A stretch of DNA of 30,214 nt from positions 1-30,214 of the forward strand of contig JBCBCG010000022.1 of the NCBI GenBank assembly GCA_038530925.1, given 5' to 3'. Of the stretch, positions 7,139 through 16,108 are shown piece by piece (the stretch's first letter is position 1; the number at the start of each line of letters is the position of its first letter). The translations under genes and the position numbers were made by a program. Below the pieces are notes generated by a model that was not told the origin of the DNA, made no database searches, and saw nothing but the letters and a program-made list of their open reading frames with translations. Source of the stretch: JALEGB01 sp038530925. GTDB lineage: Bacteria; Pseudomonadota; Alphaproteobacteria; Rhodobacterales; Rhodobacteraceae.

Positions 7139-8635
7139 ATGGACGGCGACATTCTCTCGATTTTGTTTGATAATATTCAAAGCATCGGCGGCCTTATGCT
7201 GGCTGTCTTAATCTTGGGCTTGATCGGGTACTTTCTGGGCGTCACGCGCGCTCGGGCGGTCCGAGCGCGCGGCCCGCTGCACTCGCTTCCGAGCTATCAC
7301 GGCGCCTTCGTGCTGGTCTGGACGATCCTACCGGCCTTCCTCGTGCTGGCGGTCTGGGCGGCAGTGCAACCGGGGTTGGTGCGAAGCGCCGCGCTGGCGG
7401 AGTTTCCTCAGGAGGTGCTCGCCGATCAGACGCGCACCGATCTCGAGTACAACGTCGTCGAGCAGGTGAGGCGCGGACTGCAATCTTTGTCGGAGCAGCA
7501 GGACGCGCAGGTCCGCTACGGCCTGCGCGAGATCCGCGGCGCGCTGGAGGAGCAGGGCTCGGTTCTCGCCAGCGAACTCACCGACTACATGGTGGACGCG
7601 GGATATGCGGCGCGCGCCGAGGACGACTCGCTGAGCTTTTGGCGCACCGTCGTCATCTTGGCCATCGCCACGATTGGGCTGCTCGGGGCTTATTTCGGCA
7701 TTTCGCCGCGGCGCCGCGCGCGGAACGCCGTGGAAACGGTGATCAAAGGCTTGCTGATCGCCGCCTCCGCCGTCGCGATCTTAACGACCTTCGGGATCGT
7801 CTTCTCGATGATCTTCGAGTCGCTTCGGTTCTTCGAGGCGATCCCGCCGGCGAATTTCTTCTTCGGCACAGTGTGGGATCCAGGGTTCGAGAGCGCCGGC
7901 GCGCTGGGCGGCGACGCCACCGGCTTCGGTCTTCTGCCGCTTCTCTGGGGAACGCTCTACATCTCCTTCATCGCGCTGCTGATCGCGGTGCCGGTCGGCC
8001 TCTTCTCGGCGATCTACATGTCCGAGTTCGCGCCGCCCACCTTCCGCGCCATCGCCAAGCCGCTGCTCGAGATCCTCGCGGGCATCCCGACCATCGTCTA
8101 CGGCTTCTTCGCGCTGATCACGGTCGGCCCGGCCATCGCCGATTTCTTTCAGAGCGTCTTCGGCATGACCGTGAGCGCGAGCTCAGTCGCCACGGCGGGC
8201 ATCGTGATGGGGATCATGATCATCCCCTTCGTCTCTTCGCTCTCAGACGACATCATCAACGCGGTGCCGCAGAGCCTGCGCGACGGCTCTTACGGCCTTG
8301 GCGCGACGAAAGCTGAGACGGTGCAGAACGTCATCTTGCCGGCGGCTCTGCCTGGCATCGTCGGGGCCGTGCTGTTGGCGGCCAGTCGCGCGATCGGCGA
8401 GACGATGATCGTGGTGCTCGCCGCAGGCGCGACCGCGAAGATCAGCGCCAATCCGCTCGAAGACATGACCACCATCACCGTGAAGATCGTCAGTCAGCTC
8501 ACCGGCGATGTCGACTTCACCTCGCCTCAGGCGCTGGTCGCCTTCGCGCTCGGCATCACGCTCTTCGCGATCACCCTGGTGATGAATGTTATGGCCCTGC
8601 GCATCGTGCGGAAGTATCGGGAGAAGTACGAATGA
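7139..8635 (+). CDS. pstC: Phosphate ABC transporter permease PstC, N-terminally extended
   Basis: This 498-residue inner-membrane permease is far longer than the roughly 320-residue E. coli PstC. The C-terminal part (about 265-490) is the standard binding-protein-dependent permease domain, with the ATPase-contact loop SYGLGATKAETVQNVILPAA and the PstC-like ILAGIPTIVYGFFAL segment. The N-terminal extension has two membrane segments (about 17-37 and 55-76), a charged, Gln/Glu-rich, probably coiled-coil periplasmic region (about 85-160), and another membrane segment (about 167-186). ATG 7139 follows a GAGAGG by six bases. The gene lies 213 bases after pstS, behind the hairpin, and overlaps pstA by four bases. 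Extended PstC forms occur in alphaproteobacteria; the role of the extra domain is unknown. Confidence 0.95.
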   Translation: MDGDILSILFDNIQSIGGLMLAVLILGLIGYFLGVTRARAVRARGPLHSLPSYHGAFVLVWTILPAFLVLAVWAAVQPGLVRSAALAEFPQEVLADQTRTDLEYNVVEQVRRGLQSLSEQQDAQVRYGLREIRGALEEQGSVLASELTDYMVDAGYAARAEDDSLSFWRTVVILAIATIGLLGAYFGISPRRRARNAVETVIKGLLIAASAVAILTTFGIVFSMIFESLRFFEAIPPANFFFGTVWDPGFESAGALGGDATGFGLLPLLWGTLYISFIALLIAVPVGLFSAIYMSEFAPPTFRAIAKPLLEILAGIPTIVYGFFALITVGPAIADFFQSVFGMTVSASSVATAGIVMGIMIIPFVSSLSDDIINAVPQSLRDGSYGLGATKAETVQNVILPAALPGIVGAVLLAASRAIGETMIVVLAAGATAKISANPLEDMTTITVKIVSQLTGDVDFTSPQALVAFALGITLFAITLVMNVMALRIVRKYREKYE

Positions 8636-9987
8636 GCGACGCGACTCTCTCCACCGGCGACGCCGCGGGCTCGCATCCGACCAGCACGCCTGTCCGCGAT
8701 TTCGGCATCCGCCGCCGCCGCGCCGCGGAGACCCGGTTCAAGGTCTATGGCCTGCTCGCGATCACCATCGCGGTGTGCTTCCTCGTGCTGCTGATGTATT
8801 CGATCATCTCTAAAGGCATCACCGGCTTCTACCAGACCGAGATCAAGCTTGAGATCACCTTGGATGAGGCGGTTCTCGATCCCGATGGGCTGCGTAACGC
8901 GCCTAATCCGGAATCCTTCAACGCGCACATGTTCGCGTTCAAGACGCAGATGGCGTTGCCGCGGATCGTCCAAAACGCCCTTCTCGAAGAGCTTGAGATC
9001 GATCCGCTCGACGATGAGCTTGCGCCTCTCGCCAAACGCATTTTGTCGGTCAACGCGCATTTCGCATTCCGCGATATGGTGTTGGAGAATCCCGATCTGA
9101 TCGGCGGCACGCATGATCTCTGGTTCTACGCCCGCGGCGACATCGACGCGTTTTTGAAGGGGGCGATCTCACGCGACACGCCGAATGAAATTCGGCAGGT
9201 CAAGGACGCGCAGATCGAAATGCTTGATCAGCTTGTCGAGGCTGGGCGGCTTGAGAAGCGGTTCAATTGGGGGCTGATCACCCAGACGTCGTCGCCTTAT
9301 GCGGAGAATGCGGGTCTCAGCGTCGCGATCTATGGCTCGCTCCTGATGATGCTGATCGTCCTCGTCTTGGCGCTGCCCATCGGCGTCGCGGCGTCGATCT
9401 ACCTTGAGGAGTTCGCGCCGAAAAACCGGTTTACGGATCTCATCGAGGTGAACATCAACAACCTCGCCGCGGTGCCGTCGATCGTGTTTGGGATCTTGGG
9501 CCTGGCGGTGTTCATCAACTTCGCCGGCCTCCCGCGCTCCACGCCGATCGTCGGCGGGCTGGTGCTCACGCTGATGACGCTGCCGACGGTCATCATCGCC
9601 ACCCGCGCCGCTCTGAAAGCGGTGCCGCCCTCGGTGCGCGAGGCGGCTCTCGGCGTCGGCGCCTCGAAAATGCAGTCGGTGTTCCACCATGTGCTGCCCT
9701 TAGCGATGCCAGGCATTCTGACTGGCACGATCATCGGCTTGGCGCAGGCGTTGGGCGAGACGGCGCCGCTGCTGATCATCGGCATGGACGCCAGTGTGAA
9801 CCGGATGCCGGACGGCCCGCTCGACCCGGCGACGTCGATCCCGTCGCAAATCTACAACTGGTCCCGCGCGTCTGAGCGGGCCTTCGTTGAGCGGACGTCG
9901 GCGGCGATCATCGTTCTGCTGATGGTGTTGGCGATGATGAACATTCTCGCCGTGTTGCTGCGGCGACGCTTCGAGCGGCGCTGGTGA
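8632..9987 (+). CDS. pstA: Phosphate ABC transporter permease PstA with N-terminal periplasmic domain
   Basis: This 451-residue permease partners PstC; E. coli PstA has about 296 residues. A cytoplasmic Arg-rich start is followed by one membrane segment (about 42-66). A hydrophilic domain of about 150 residues (about 67-220) comes next and corresponds to the DUF3333-type extension of alphaproteobacterial PstA. The permease domain then starts near 225. The coupling loop is REAALGVGASKMQSVFHHVLPLA, followed by GLAQALGETAPLL, typical of PstA. The start overlaps the pstC stop (ATGA). The paired extensions on PstC and PstA probably meet in the periplasm and may contact PstS. This is inference from topology. 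Confidence 0.95.
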   Translation: MSDATLSTGDAAGSHPTSTPVRDFGIRRRRAAETRFKVYGLLAITIAVCFLVLLMYSIISKGITGFYQTEIKLEITLDEAVLDPDGLRNAPNPESFNAHMFAFKTQMALPRIVQNALLEELEIDPLDDELAPLAKRILSVNAHFAFRDMVLENPDLIGGTHDLWFYARGDIDAFLKGAISRDTPNEIRQVKDAQIEMLDQLVEAGRLEKRFNWGLITQTSSPYAENAGLSVAIYGSLLMMLIVLVLALPIGVAASIYLEEFAPKNRFTDLIEVNINNLAAVPSIVFGILGLAVFINFAGLPRSTPIVGGLVLTLMTLPTVIIATRAALKAVPPSVREAALGVGASKMQSVFHHVLPLAMPGILTGTIIGLAQALGETAPLLIIGMDASVNRMPDGPLDPATSIPSQIYNWSRASERAFVERTSAAIIVLLMVLAMMNILAVLLRRRFERRW

Positions 9988-10005
9988 GCCGCGCCTCGGA
10001 TGAGC

Positions 10006-10028
10006 GCGCGGCGGCGCAGCCGCCGCGC
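10006..10028. repeat. Perfect GC hairpin between pstA and pstB
   Basis: Ten-base arms (GCGCGGCGGC and GCCGCCGCGC) close a 3-base GCA loop. No T-tract follows, so it is unlikely to be a full terminator. It sits in the 115-base pstA-pstB gap and may stabilise or separate transcript segments. Confidence 0.7.
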
Positions 10029-10102
10029 AGGGAAGACGACGACGCCGATCGAGCGAACGCGGCCGGATGCGGCGATCGCGGGCATGAGAGAGGGATAGCG
10101 CA

Positions 10103-10918
<816 letters not shown>

Positions 10919-10956
10919 GGCGTCAGCCTAGCAGCAGCGGCGCGCGAGACCGTCGA

Positions 10957-10978
10957 CCATGCGCCGCGCGGCGCATGG
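10957..10978. repeat. Perfect 22-bp palindrome between pstB and phoB
   Basis: Two 11-base halves (CCATGCGCCGC and GCGGCGCATGG) are exact reverse complements with no loop bases. It lies 38 bases after the pstB stop. As RNA it can fold into a strong hairpin; only a weak T-run (CTTGCTT) follows. As DNA its symmetry could also bind a dimeric protein. It may reduce read-through from pstB into phoB. Confidence 0.65.
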
Positions 10979-11042
10979 CTTGCTTATCCTGCATGTCATG
11001 CGGCGCGGCGTTTAACGGAGCTAATGGGGAGAGCGCGCAAGG

Positions 11043-11759
11043 ATGAGCGCTAATATTCTCATTGTCGAAGACGAGAGCGCTCTCTGCGCTCTTCTTGAGT
11101 ACAACCTTCAAAAAGCGGGTTTTAATGTGCGTCTTTGCCATGATGGCGAAGAGGCGATGCCTGCGATTAAGGAAGAGCGGCCAGATCTTGTGATTTTGGA
11201 TTGGATGCTGCCGCACGTCTCCGGCTTTGAGATCTGCCGGCAGATGCGCGCTAATCCCGATTTGTCCGATTTGCCAATCATCATGCTGACGGCACGCGGC
11301 GATGAAGATGATCGCGTGCGCGCGCTCAATTCCGGCGCGGATGATTACATCGTCAAACCGTTCTCGGTGTCGGAATTGATCGCGCGCATCGGCGTCGTGC
11401 TGCGTCGATTTCGGCCGACCTTGCATGGCGATGTGGCGACCTTCGCCGACATCACCCTGGATCGCCAGCGCCGGCGCGTCCTGCGCGAGGGGCGCGAAGT
11501 GCATCTCGGCCCGACGGAGTTCCGCCTACTCGATTGTTTGCTGCAGCGTCCCGGCCGCGTGTTCCGCCGCGAGCAGCTGCTGGACATGGTTTGGGGCCGA
11601 GACGTTTATGTCGAAGCGCGCACGGTCGACGTGCATGTGGGGCGGCTGCGCAAAGCCTTGAACCGCAACGGTGAGGATGATCCGATCCGCACTGTTCGCT
11701 CCGTCGGTTACGCGCTCGATGAGAATTACGGCCAGTTGCGGGACGGCAATCGCCGCTGA
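11043..11759 (+). CDS. phoB: Phosphate regulon response regulator PhoB
   Basis: This 238-residue OmpR/PhoB-family transcription factor has a receiver domain at about 3-117, with the acidic pocket Glu9-Asp10, the phosphoacceptor Asp53 (VILDWMLP), Thr83 (MLTARG) and Lys105 (VKPF). These are the same positions as in E. coli PhoB. The winged-helix domain (about 130-230) includes LGPTEFRLLDCLL and the recognition-helix segment ARTVDVHVGRLRKAL, typical of PhoB. It probably binds the Pho box at 5772-5789 and so controls its own neighbourhood. The cognate kinase PhoR and the signalling protein PhoU are not encoded next to it. The first third has more AT-ending codons than the rest. Start ATG 11043 lies about ten bases after a weak GGGGAGAG. 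Confidence 0.95.
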   Translation: MSANILIVEDESALCALLEYNLQKAGFNVRLCHDGEEAMPAIKEERPDLVILDWMLPHVSGFEICRQMRANPDLSDLPIIMLTARGDEDDRVRALNSGADDYIVKPFSVSELIARIGVVLRRFRPTLHGDVATFADITLDRQRRRVLREGREVHLGPTEFRLLDCLLQRPGRVFRREQLLDMVWGRDVYVEARTVDVHVGRLRKALNRNGEDDPIRTVRSVGYALDENYGQLRDGNRR

Positions 11760-11780
11760 GGGCCGTTCCGCGCGCGTCGC

Positions 11781-11803
11781 GGCGGCGCTAAGACGCCCGC
11801 CTT
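11781..11803 (+). terminator. Possible terminator after phoB
   Basis: A GGCGGCG / CGCCCGCC stem with one bulged base and a 6-base loop is followed by CTTT. It begins 22 bases after the phoB stop. The bulge and short T-run make it a weak call. Confidence 0.4.
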
Positions 11804-11859
11804 TCGCCTTCCGATGACTCGCGCCGGAGGCGATCCGCTGCGGAACGCCCGCGCTCGCC

Positions 11860-11883
11860 ATTGCTGCACGCGCTCGCAGCAAT
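11860..11883. repeat. Inverted repeat upstream of the TRAP operon
   Basis: Arms ATTGCTGC and GCAGCAAT are separated by eight bases. It lies in the 290-base phoB-dctP gap, before an AT-rich stretch (11905-11975) that probably holds the dctP promoter. No regulator gene is adjacent. It may be an operator; no -35/-10 pair could be fixed with confidence. Confidence 0.4.
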
Positions 11884-12049
11884 ACACGGGGCTCATGATG
11901 CGACGCAGCATTTTGACTTGCGGAATACGTCTTAATTGGAAACGAATATTTTATGTCAAGGTAAATCTCTTGTAGACGTGCGGCGTTCCGTCGCCCTACG
12001 GTGCCGCGGTCGGCGGAGAAAACCGTCGCGACACGGAAGGGAGATCCTT

Positions 12050-13156
12050 ATGACGCAATCGGATAACGGCCTCGGCCGCCGCCGCTTTTTGCAAAGCGCG
12101 GCGCTTGGAGGCGCGGCGACCCTGGCGGCGCCGGCGATCGCGACCGCGCAAGGCGCAACAACCTCTTGGAAAGTACAGACCTCGTGGCCAGGCGGTATTG
12201 GCCTTGATATTTTCCGGACCTGGTGCGCATCGATCAAAGAAAAAACCGGCGGCGAATTAGAGTTCGTACCGTTCGGCGCGAAAGACGTTGTTGGAGACTT
12301 CCAGCTGTTCGACGCTGTGAAGAACGGCGTGCTGCAGGCGATGAACCCGTTTACGCTCTACTGGGCGGGCCGGATGCCGGTGTCGGTGTTCCTAAGCTCC
12401 TACCCGATGAGCCTGCGCAACCCTCATGAGTGGGACGTGTTCTACTACTCGCTCGGCGGGCTTGAGCTGGCGCGGGAAGTGTTCGCGAAGCAAGGCCTCT
12501 ACTATGTCGGCCCGATCCATCACGGCCCGAACATCATCCACTCGAAGGTGCCGATCAATTCGGTCGATGATTTCCGCGATCGGAAGATGCGCCTTCCGGG
12601 CGGCATGGTCGCTGAGGTGTTCCAAGAGCTTGGCGCGAAGACCACCACGCTGCCAGGCTCTGAGATCTTCCCGGCGCTCGAGAAGGGCACCATCGACGTC
12701 GCCGACTATGTCGGACCAGCGGTGAACCTCGCGCTCGGCTTCGACCAGGTGACCGATTACATCTCCATGGGCCCTCCGGGCTTCATGTCGGTGTATCAGC
12801 CCGTTGATTTGATGGATCTTACCGTCGGCATGGACGCGTGGAACGCGCTCTCGCCGGAGATGAAGAACTTCGTCGAGATGGAGGTCCATGTGTATTCGGA
12901 TCTGCATCACGCGCAGATCCAAAAGGCCGACCAAGAAGCCTGGAGGAAGTTCGAGGCGGCTGGCACGCAAATCACGCGCCTCAGCCAAGACGACGTCGAA
13001 GTGATCACCGAAGTCGCCGTGCCGCGTTGGTACGCCTGGGCGAACAAGGACAAAGACGCCGCGCGCGCCTTTAAGATCCAGCTCGACTATATGATGTCCG
13101 GCTCTCTTGGCTATGTGACGCCGGAGATGATCGAAGGTCAGACGCTCAATCTCTGA
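12050..13156 (+). CDS. dctP: TRAP transporter substrate-binding protein DctP (FcbT1-like)
   Basis: This 368-residue periplasmic solute receptor belongs to a tripartite, ATP-independent transporter. The N terminus has a twin-arginine-type signal (GRRRFLQSAALGG) with cleavage near ATA-QG at about residue 35. The mature protein has the DctP fold features KVQTSWPGG, RKMRLPGGMVAEVFQELGA (its Arg is the usual carboxylate-binding position), ALEKGTIDVADYVGPA and a WNALSPEMK C-terminal segment. This resembles the FcbT1/TakP branch (2-oxo or aromatic acids). The ligand is uncertain. ATG 12050 follows GGAAGGGAG by six bases; the frame is open further upstream, but that part does not look like a signal peptide. 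The downstream hairpin suggests it is made in excess over the permeases. Confidence 0.92.
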   Translation: MTQSDNGLGRRRFLQSAALGGAATLAAPAIATAQGATTSWKVQTSWPGGIGLDIFRTWCASIKEKTGGELEFVPFGAKDVVGDFQLFDAVKNGVLQAMNPFTLYWAGRMPVSVFLSSYPMSLRNPHEWDVFYYSLGGLELAREVFAKQGLYYVGPIHHGPNIIHSKVPINSVDDFRDRKMRLPGGMVAEVFQELGAKTTTLPGSEIFPALEKGTIDVADYVGPAVNLALGFDQVTDYISMGPPGFMSVYQPVDLMDLTVGMDAWNALSPEMKNFVEMEVHVYSDLHHAQIQKADQEAWRKFEAAGTQITRLSQDDVEVITEVAVPRWYAWANKDKDAARAFKIQLDYMMSGSLGYVTPEMIEGQTLNL

Positions 13157-13178
13157 TCGAGCCTGATATGACGACATC

Positions 13179-13206
13179 CCAAGCGCCCGGTACTTCGGGC
13201 GCTTGG
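13179..13206 (+). terminator. Hairpin attenuator after dctP
   Basis: A perfect 11-bp stem (CCAAGCGCCCG with CGGGCGCTTGG) closes a 6-base loop, 22 bases after the dctP stop. The T-tract is poor (ACCCCTCCTTG), so read-through to the permease genes is expected. Confidence 0.65.
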
Positions 13207-13257
13207 ACCCCTCCTTGCCGGTCGTGGGGGCGCCCGGCGTAGGGTTTTGATCATCCG

Positions 13258-13277
13258 CGACAGTATCCTGACTGTCG
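13258..13277. repeat. Inverted repeat just upstream of dctQ
   Basis: Arms CGACAGT and ACTGTCG flank six bases and end 16 bases before the dctQ start. It could form an RNA stem next to the ribosome binding region, or be a protein site. Its function is unknown. Confidence 0.45.
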
Positions 13278-13293
13278 TCCTCCCGGGGGCGTC

Positions 13294-14625
13294 ATGCCGA
13301 GTATCGATTTCGTCTTGCCGCATTGGGCCTATTGGCTCTCAGTGCTCATCTTTCCCGCGATCGCGATGGTGCTGTCTCGGCGGCTTGGCGCGGCGGAGAA
13401 GCCTTCGCTTACGCTCGCGTATTTCTTGTGGCTGGTGGCGGGATATATCGGTCTGCACCGGCTTTACTTGAAGAACCTCTGGGGGCTCGGCTTCATCGTT
13501 CTCTTCGGCGCGCTGCTTTATGCGAGCGGCCAGAAGGAGAACACGCGCGATGAGCTGTCGGCGGCGACGGCGGCCGTCGTCTCGGCGGAGAACCGGATCG
13601 CGCGCGCGACCCGCGACATCGATAAATCCGAACGCGACATCGCCCGGTTCACCGAAGAATTGCGGACGCTTGAAGAGGGGTCGACGCGCAAGCGCATCAC
13701 CGAAGGCCGCTTGGAGCGGGCGCAGGCCCGGCTGGAGAGCAGTCGCGAGACGATCACCGAGAATGAGGAGACGCTGATCGCCGCGCGTCCCGCCGAAATC
13801 GAGGCTCGGGAGCGGCGGGAATGGTATGTGACCTTCGGCGCTGTCCTCTTTTACGGCCTCCTGGCGCTGATGCTGATCGACGCGATCTTGCTGCCGTTTC
13901 TTCTTTATCCCGCGGGGCGCCGGCGCATCGAGGCGGCGGCGGAGCAGGCGGAGCCTTCAGATAGCGAAAGCACCGCGACGCCGGCCGATATGCGCTTCGC
14001 CTCGCCGCGCGGCTTCACCGGCTGGGTCGACCGAAACTCGCTCTGGTTCGGCGAATTCGTCGCCTATTGGACCGTGTTGGCGGTTATGGCGTTTCTGTAT
14101 GAAGTGCTGGCGCGAAAAGTGATCAATTCGCCGACGATCTGGGTGCATGAAGGCGTCTATTACCTCTTTGGCATGCAATACATGATCGCCGGCTGTTATG
14201 CGATGCTGACTGAAAGTCACGTGCGCGTCGATATCTTCTATGCGCGCTTCTCGCCGCGTTTAAAGGCGGCGGTGGATCTCGCCACATCGGTGTTTTTCTT
14301 CATTTTTGTGTTCGCGTTGCTGCTCTGGGGCTGGGTCTTCGCGATGCAGTCGATTGGTAATGGCAACACTGTCTTGTCGGCTTGGGCGCGCGGCGATGTC
14401 GAGACGATGCAGCTTCTCGCCGAGATCTCCATCATGGACTTCCTGAGCGATGAGAAACGCAACGGCGAATACAGCTTCAACAATCCGTGGCAGATCCCGC
14501 TTTGGCCGGTGAAGTTGATGATTGTGATGGGCGCCGCCTTGCTTCTGCTCCAGGGTATCAGCCGCATCATCAAGGACTTACACACGCTCCGCTTCGGCGA
14601 GCCGCTCCATAAGGTCGAGGGCTGA
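13294..14625 (+). CDS. dctQ: TRAP transporter small permease DctQ with N-terminal TM2 and coiled-coil extension
   Basis: The 443-residue protein is about twice the usual DctQ length. Residues 235-435 are the DctQ part: four membrane segments, with TESHVRVDIFYARFSPRLKA between the second and third as in other small permeases. The preceding 230 residues are unusual. A membrane segment lies at 11-30. It is followed by a TM2-type domain (about 38-77, with the LWLVAGYIGLHRLYL motif), a charged heptad-like helix (about 85-172) predicted by eye to be a coiled coil, and another membrane segment (about 178-205). An insertion of about 30 residues (rich in acidic residues, near 365-395) separates the last two DctQ membrane segments. 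The frame is continuous, so this is a fusion rather than two genes. It lies four bases before dctM. Confidence 0.88.
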   Translation: MPSIDFVLPHWAYWLSVLIFPAIAMVLSRRLGAAEKPSLTLAYFLWLVAGYIGLHRLYLKNLWGLGFIVLFGALLYASGQKENTRDELSAATAAVVSAENRIARATRDIDKSERDIARFTEELRTLEEGSTRKRITEGRLERAQARLESSRETITENEETLIAARPAEIEARERREWYVTFGAVLFYGLLALMLIDAILLPFLLYPAGRRRIEAAAEQAEPSDSESTATPADMRFASPRGFTGWVDRNSLWFGEFVAYWTVLAVMAFLYEVLARKVINSPTIWVHEGVYYLFGMQYMIAGCYAMLTESHVRVDIFYARFSPRLKAAVDLATSVFFFIFVFALLLWGWVFAMQSIGNGNTVLSAWARGDVETMQLLAEISIMDFLSDEKRNGEYSFNNPWQIPLWPVKLMIVMGAALLLLQGISRIIKDLHTLRFGEPLHKVEG

Positions 14626-14629
14626 GCGC

Positions 14630-15985
14630 ATGGGACTGGAATTCTCCATCGAGCTGCTGACGCTGCTGATGTTCGGCAGCTTGCTCATTCTGCTGATGCT
14701 GGGCCTGCCTCTGGCGTGGGTGACCGGCGGCCTCGCCTGCCTGTTCTTGTTTTTGGTGCAAGACATCAACAATGTCAGCCTCGCGCCGACGCAAGTGTTC
14801 GCGACGATGAGCAATGAACAGCTTATCGCGATCCCATTATTCATATTCATGGCGGCGATGTTGGAACGCTCGGGCATCATCAAAGAGATGTTCGACGTGC
14901 TCTATAAGCTGCTCGGCGCGATCCCGGGTGGGCTTGCCTCGGCGACCATCATCGCCTCGACCATCCTCGCCGCCATGGTGGGCGTGATCGGCGCGGCGGT
15001 GGTGACGATGGGCATCATCGCGCTGCCGGAAATGCTGAAGCGGAGCTATGAGCCTAAGATCGCGATGGGCTCGATCATGGCGGGCGGCACGCTCGGCATC
15101 CTGATCCCGCCTTCGATCCTCGCCATCCTCTATGCGGTGGTCGCGGAGCAATCCGTGGGCGAGCTTTTCATCGGCGCCGTCATTCCCGGCTTGCTGCTCT
15201 CGGGTCTTTACATCTCCTATGTGACCGCGCGCGCCTTCGCCAATCCGAAGCTCGGCCCGCCAATCCCGGTCGAGGAACGCATCGATCTCGGAGAGAAGCT
15301 GCGGCTGCTCGGCGGCCTCACCGCGCCGATCGCTTTGATCTTCGTGGTGCTGGGCGTGATTTTCACCGGTTATGCGACGCCGGTGGAGGCGTCCGGCGTC
15401 GGCAGCTTCGGCGCGATGATGGTGGCGGCGCTCCATTTCAAGCTCGATTGGCGCACAATTCGCGAGGCCTGCACCACCACGCTCAAAGCCTCCGCCATGG
15501 TCATCTGGATCATGTTCGGCGCGACGCTGTTCGTGAGCCTCTACAATCAGCAAGGCGGCCAGCAATTCGTGCGAGAGGCGATGGAGGGCTTCGGACTCGG
15601 GCCGTGGGGCATCCTCATCGTGATGCAGATCTTCTTGATCGTGCTCGGCATGTTCCTCGATTGGGTCGGCATTCTGCTGCTCTGCGTGCCGATCTTCGTG
15701 CCGATCATCAAAGCGATCGGCGCGGCGGCCTTCGGCTTCGACAGCGAAGCGGATCTCGTGCTGTGGTTTGGCGTGCTCTATCTTGTGAACATGCAGATGA
15801 GTTTTCTCAGTCCGCCCTTCGGCTATGCGCTCTTCTACTTGCGCGGCGTCGCGCCGAAGGAGATCCCGATGTCGGACATCTTCAAAGCGGCGCTTCCGTT
15901 CCTGGCGCTGCAGGTGTTGGGATTAACTCTTTGCATGTTGTTCCCAGAACTGGTGATATGGTTGCCGAAGCAAGTCTATGGTTAG
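14630..15985 (+). CDS. dctM: TRAP transporter large permease DctM (FcbT3-like)
   Basis: This 451-residue polytopic inner-membrane protein forms the ion-coupled transport channel of the TRAP system. It shows DctM hallmarks: PLFIFMAAMLERSGI, the GSIMAGGTLGILIPPSI helical-hairpin segment, GYATPVEASGVGSFGAM, and the second hairpin region MFLDWVGILLLCVPIFVPI. Length is normal or slightly long for the family. The start lies four bases after the dctQ stop, so the two permeases are coupled and form one complex. With the dctP gene upstream, it completes a transporter of the FcbT (mannitol/chloroaromatic annotation) group; the real substrate is unknown. Confidence 0.95.
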   Translation: MGLEFSIELLTLLMFGSLLILLMLGLPLAWVTGGLACLFLFLVQDINNVSLAPTQVFATMSNEQLIAIPLFIFMAAMLERSGIIKEMFDVLYKLLGAIPGGLASATIIASTILAAMVGVIGAAVVTMGIIALPEMLKRSYEPKIAMGSIMAGGTLGILIPPSILAILYAVVAEQSVGELFIGAVIPGLLLSGLYISYVTARAFANPKLGPPIPVEERIDLGEKLRLLGGLTAPIALIFVVLGVIFTGYATPVEASGVGSFGAMMVAALHFKLDWRTIREACTTTLKASAMVIWIMFGATLFVSLYNQQGGQQFVREAMEGFGLGPWGILIVMQIFLIVLGMFLDWVGILLLCVPIFVPIIKAIGAAAFGFDSEADLVLWFGVLYLVNMQMSFLSPPFGYALFYLRGVAPKEIPMSDIFKAALPFLALQVLGLTLCMLFPELVIWLPKQVYG

Positions 15986-16108
15986 CGAGAGAGGCTAGTT
16001 TATTGGCCCGATCTTGCGCGAATTCTGAGGTCTGATTTCGCGGGCTTTCGTCCCTAGGCGCGCGCTTTGCAAAGAGCCGGTCGTCTCAAAGACGTCCGGG
16101 GGCGAGCC

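Noticed and set aside
8527..9690. Minus-strand open frames opposite pstC/pstA
   Set aside because: Their translations are charged and repetitive, with no family pattern, while the opposite strand is clearly pstA.
11726..11911. 61-residue minus-strand ORF between phoB and dctP
   Set aside because: It has no ribosome binding site, and its second half runs antisense into phoB; the sequence looks random and basic.
11913..11952. Sigma-70 promoter for dctP (TTGACT at 11913)
   Set aside because: No acceptable -10 at 16-18 bp spacing; only off-spaced AT-rich hexamers follow.
11936..12049. Upstream start for DctP at 11936
   Set aside because: It would put 38 residues before an otherwise complete twin-arginine signal peptide that has its own strong ribosome binding site.
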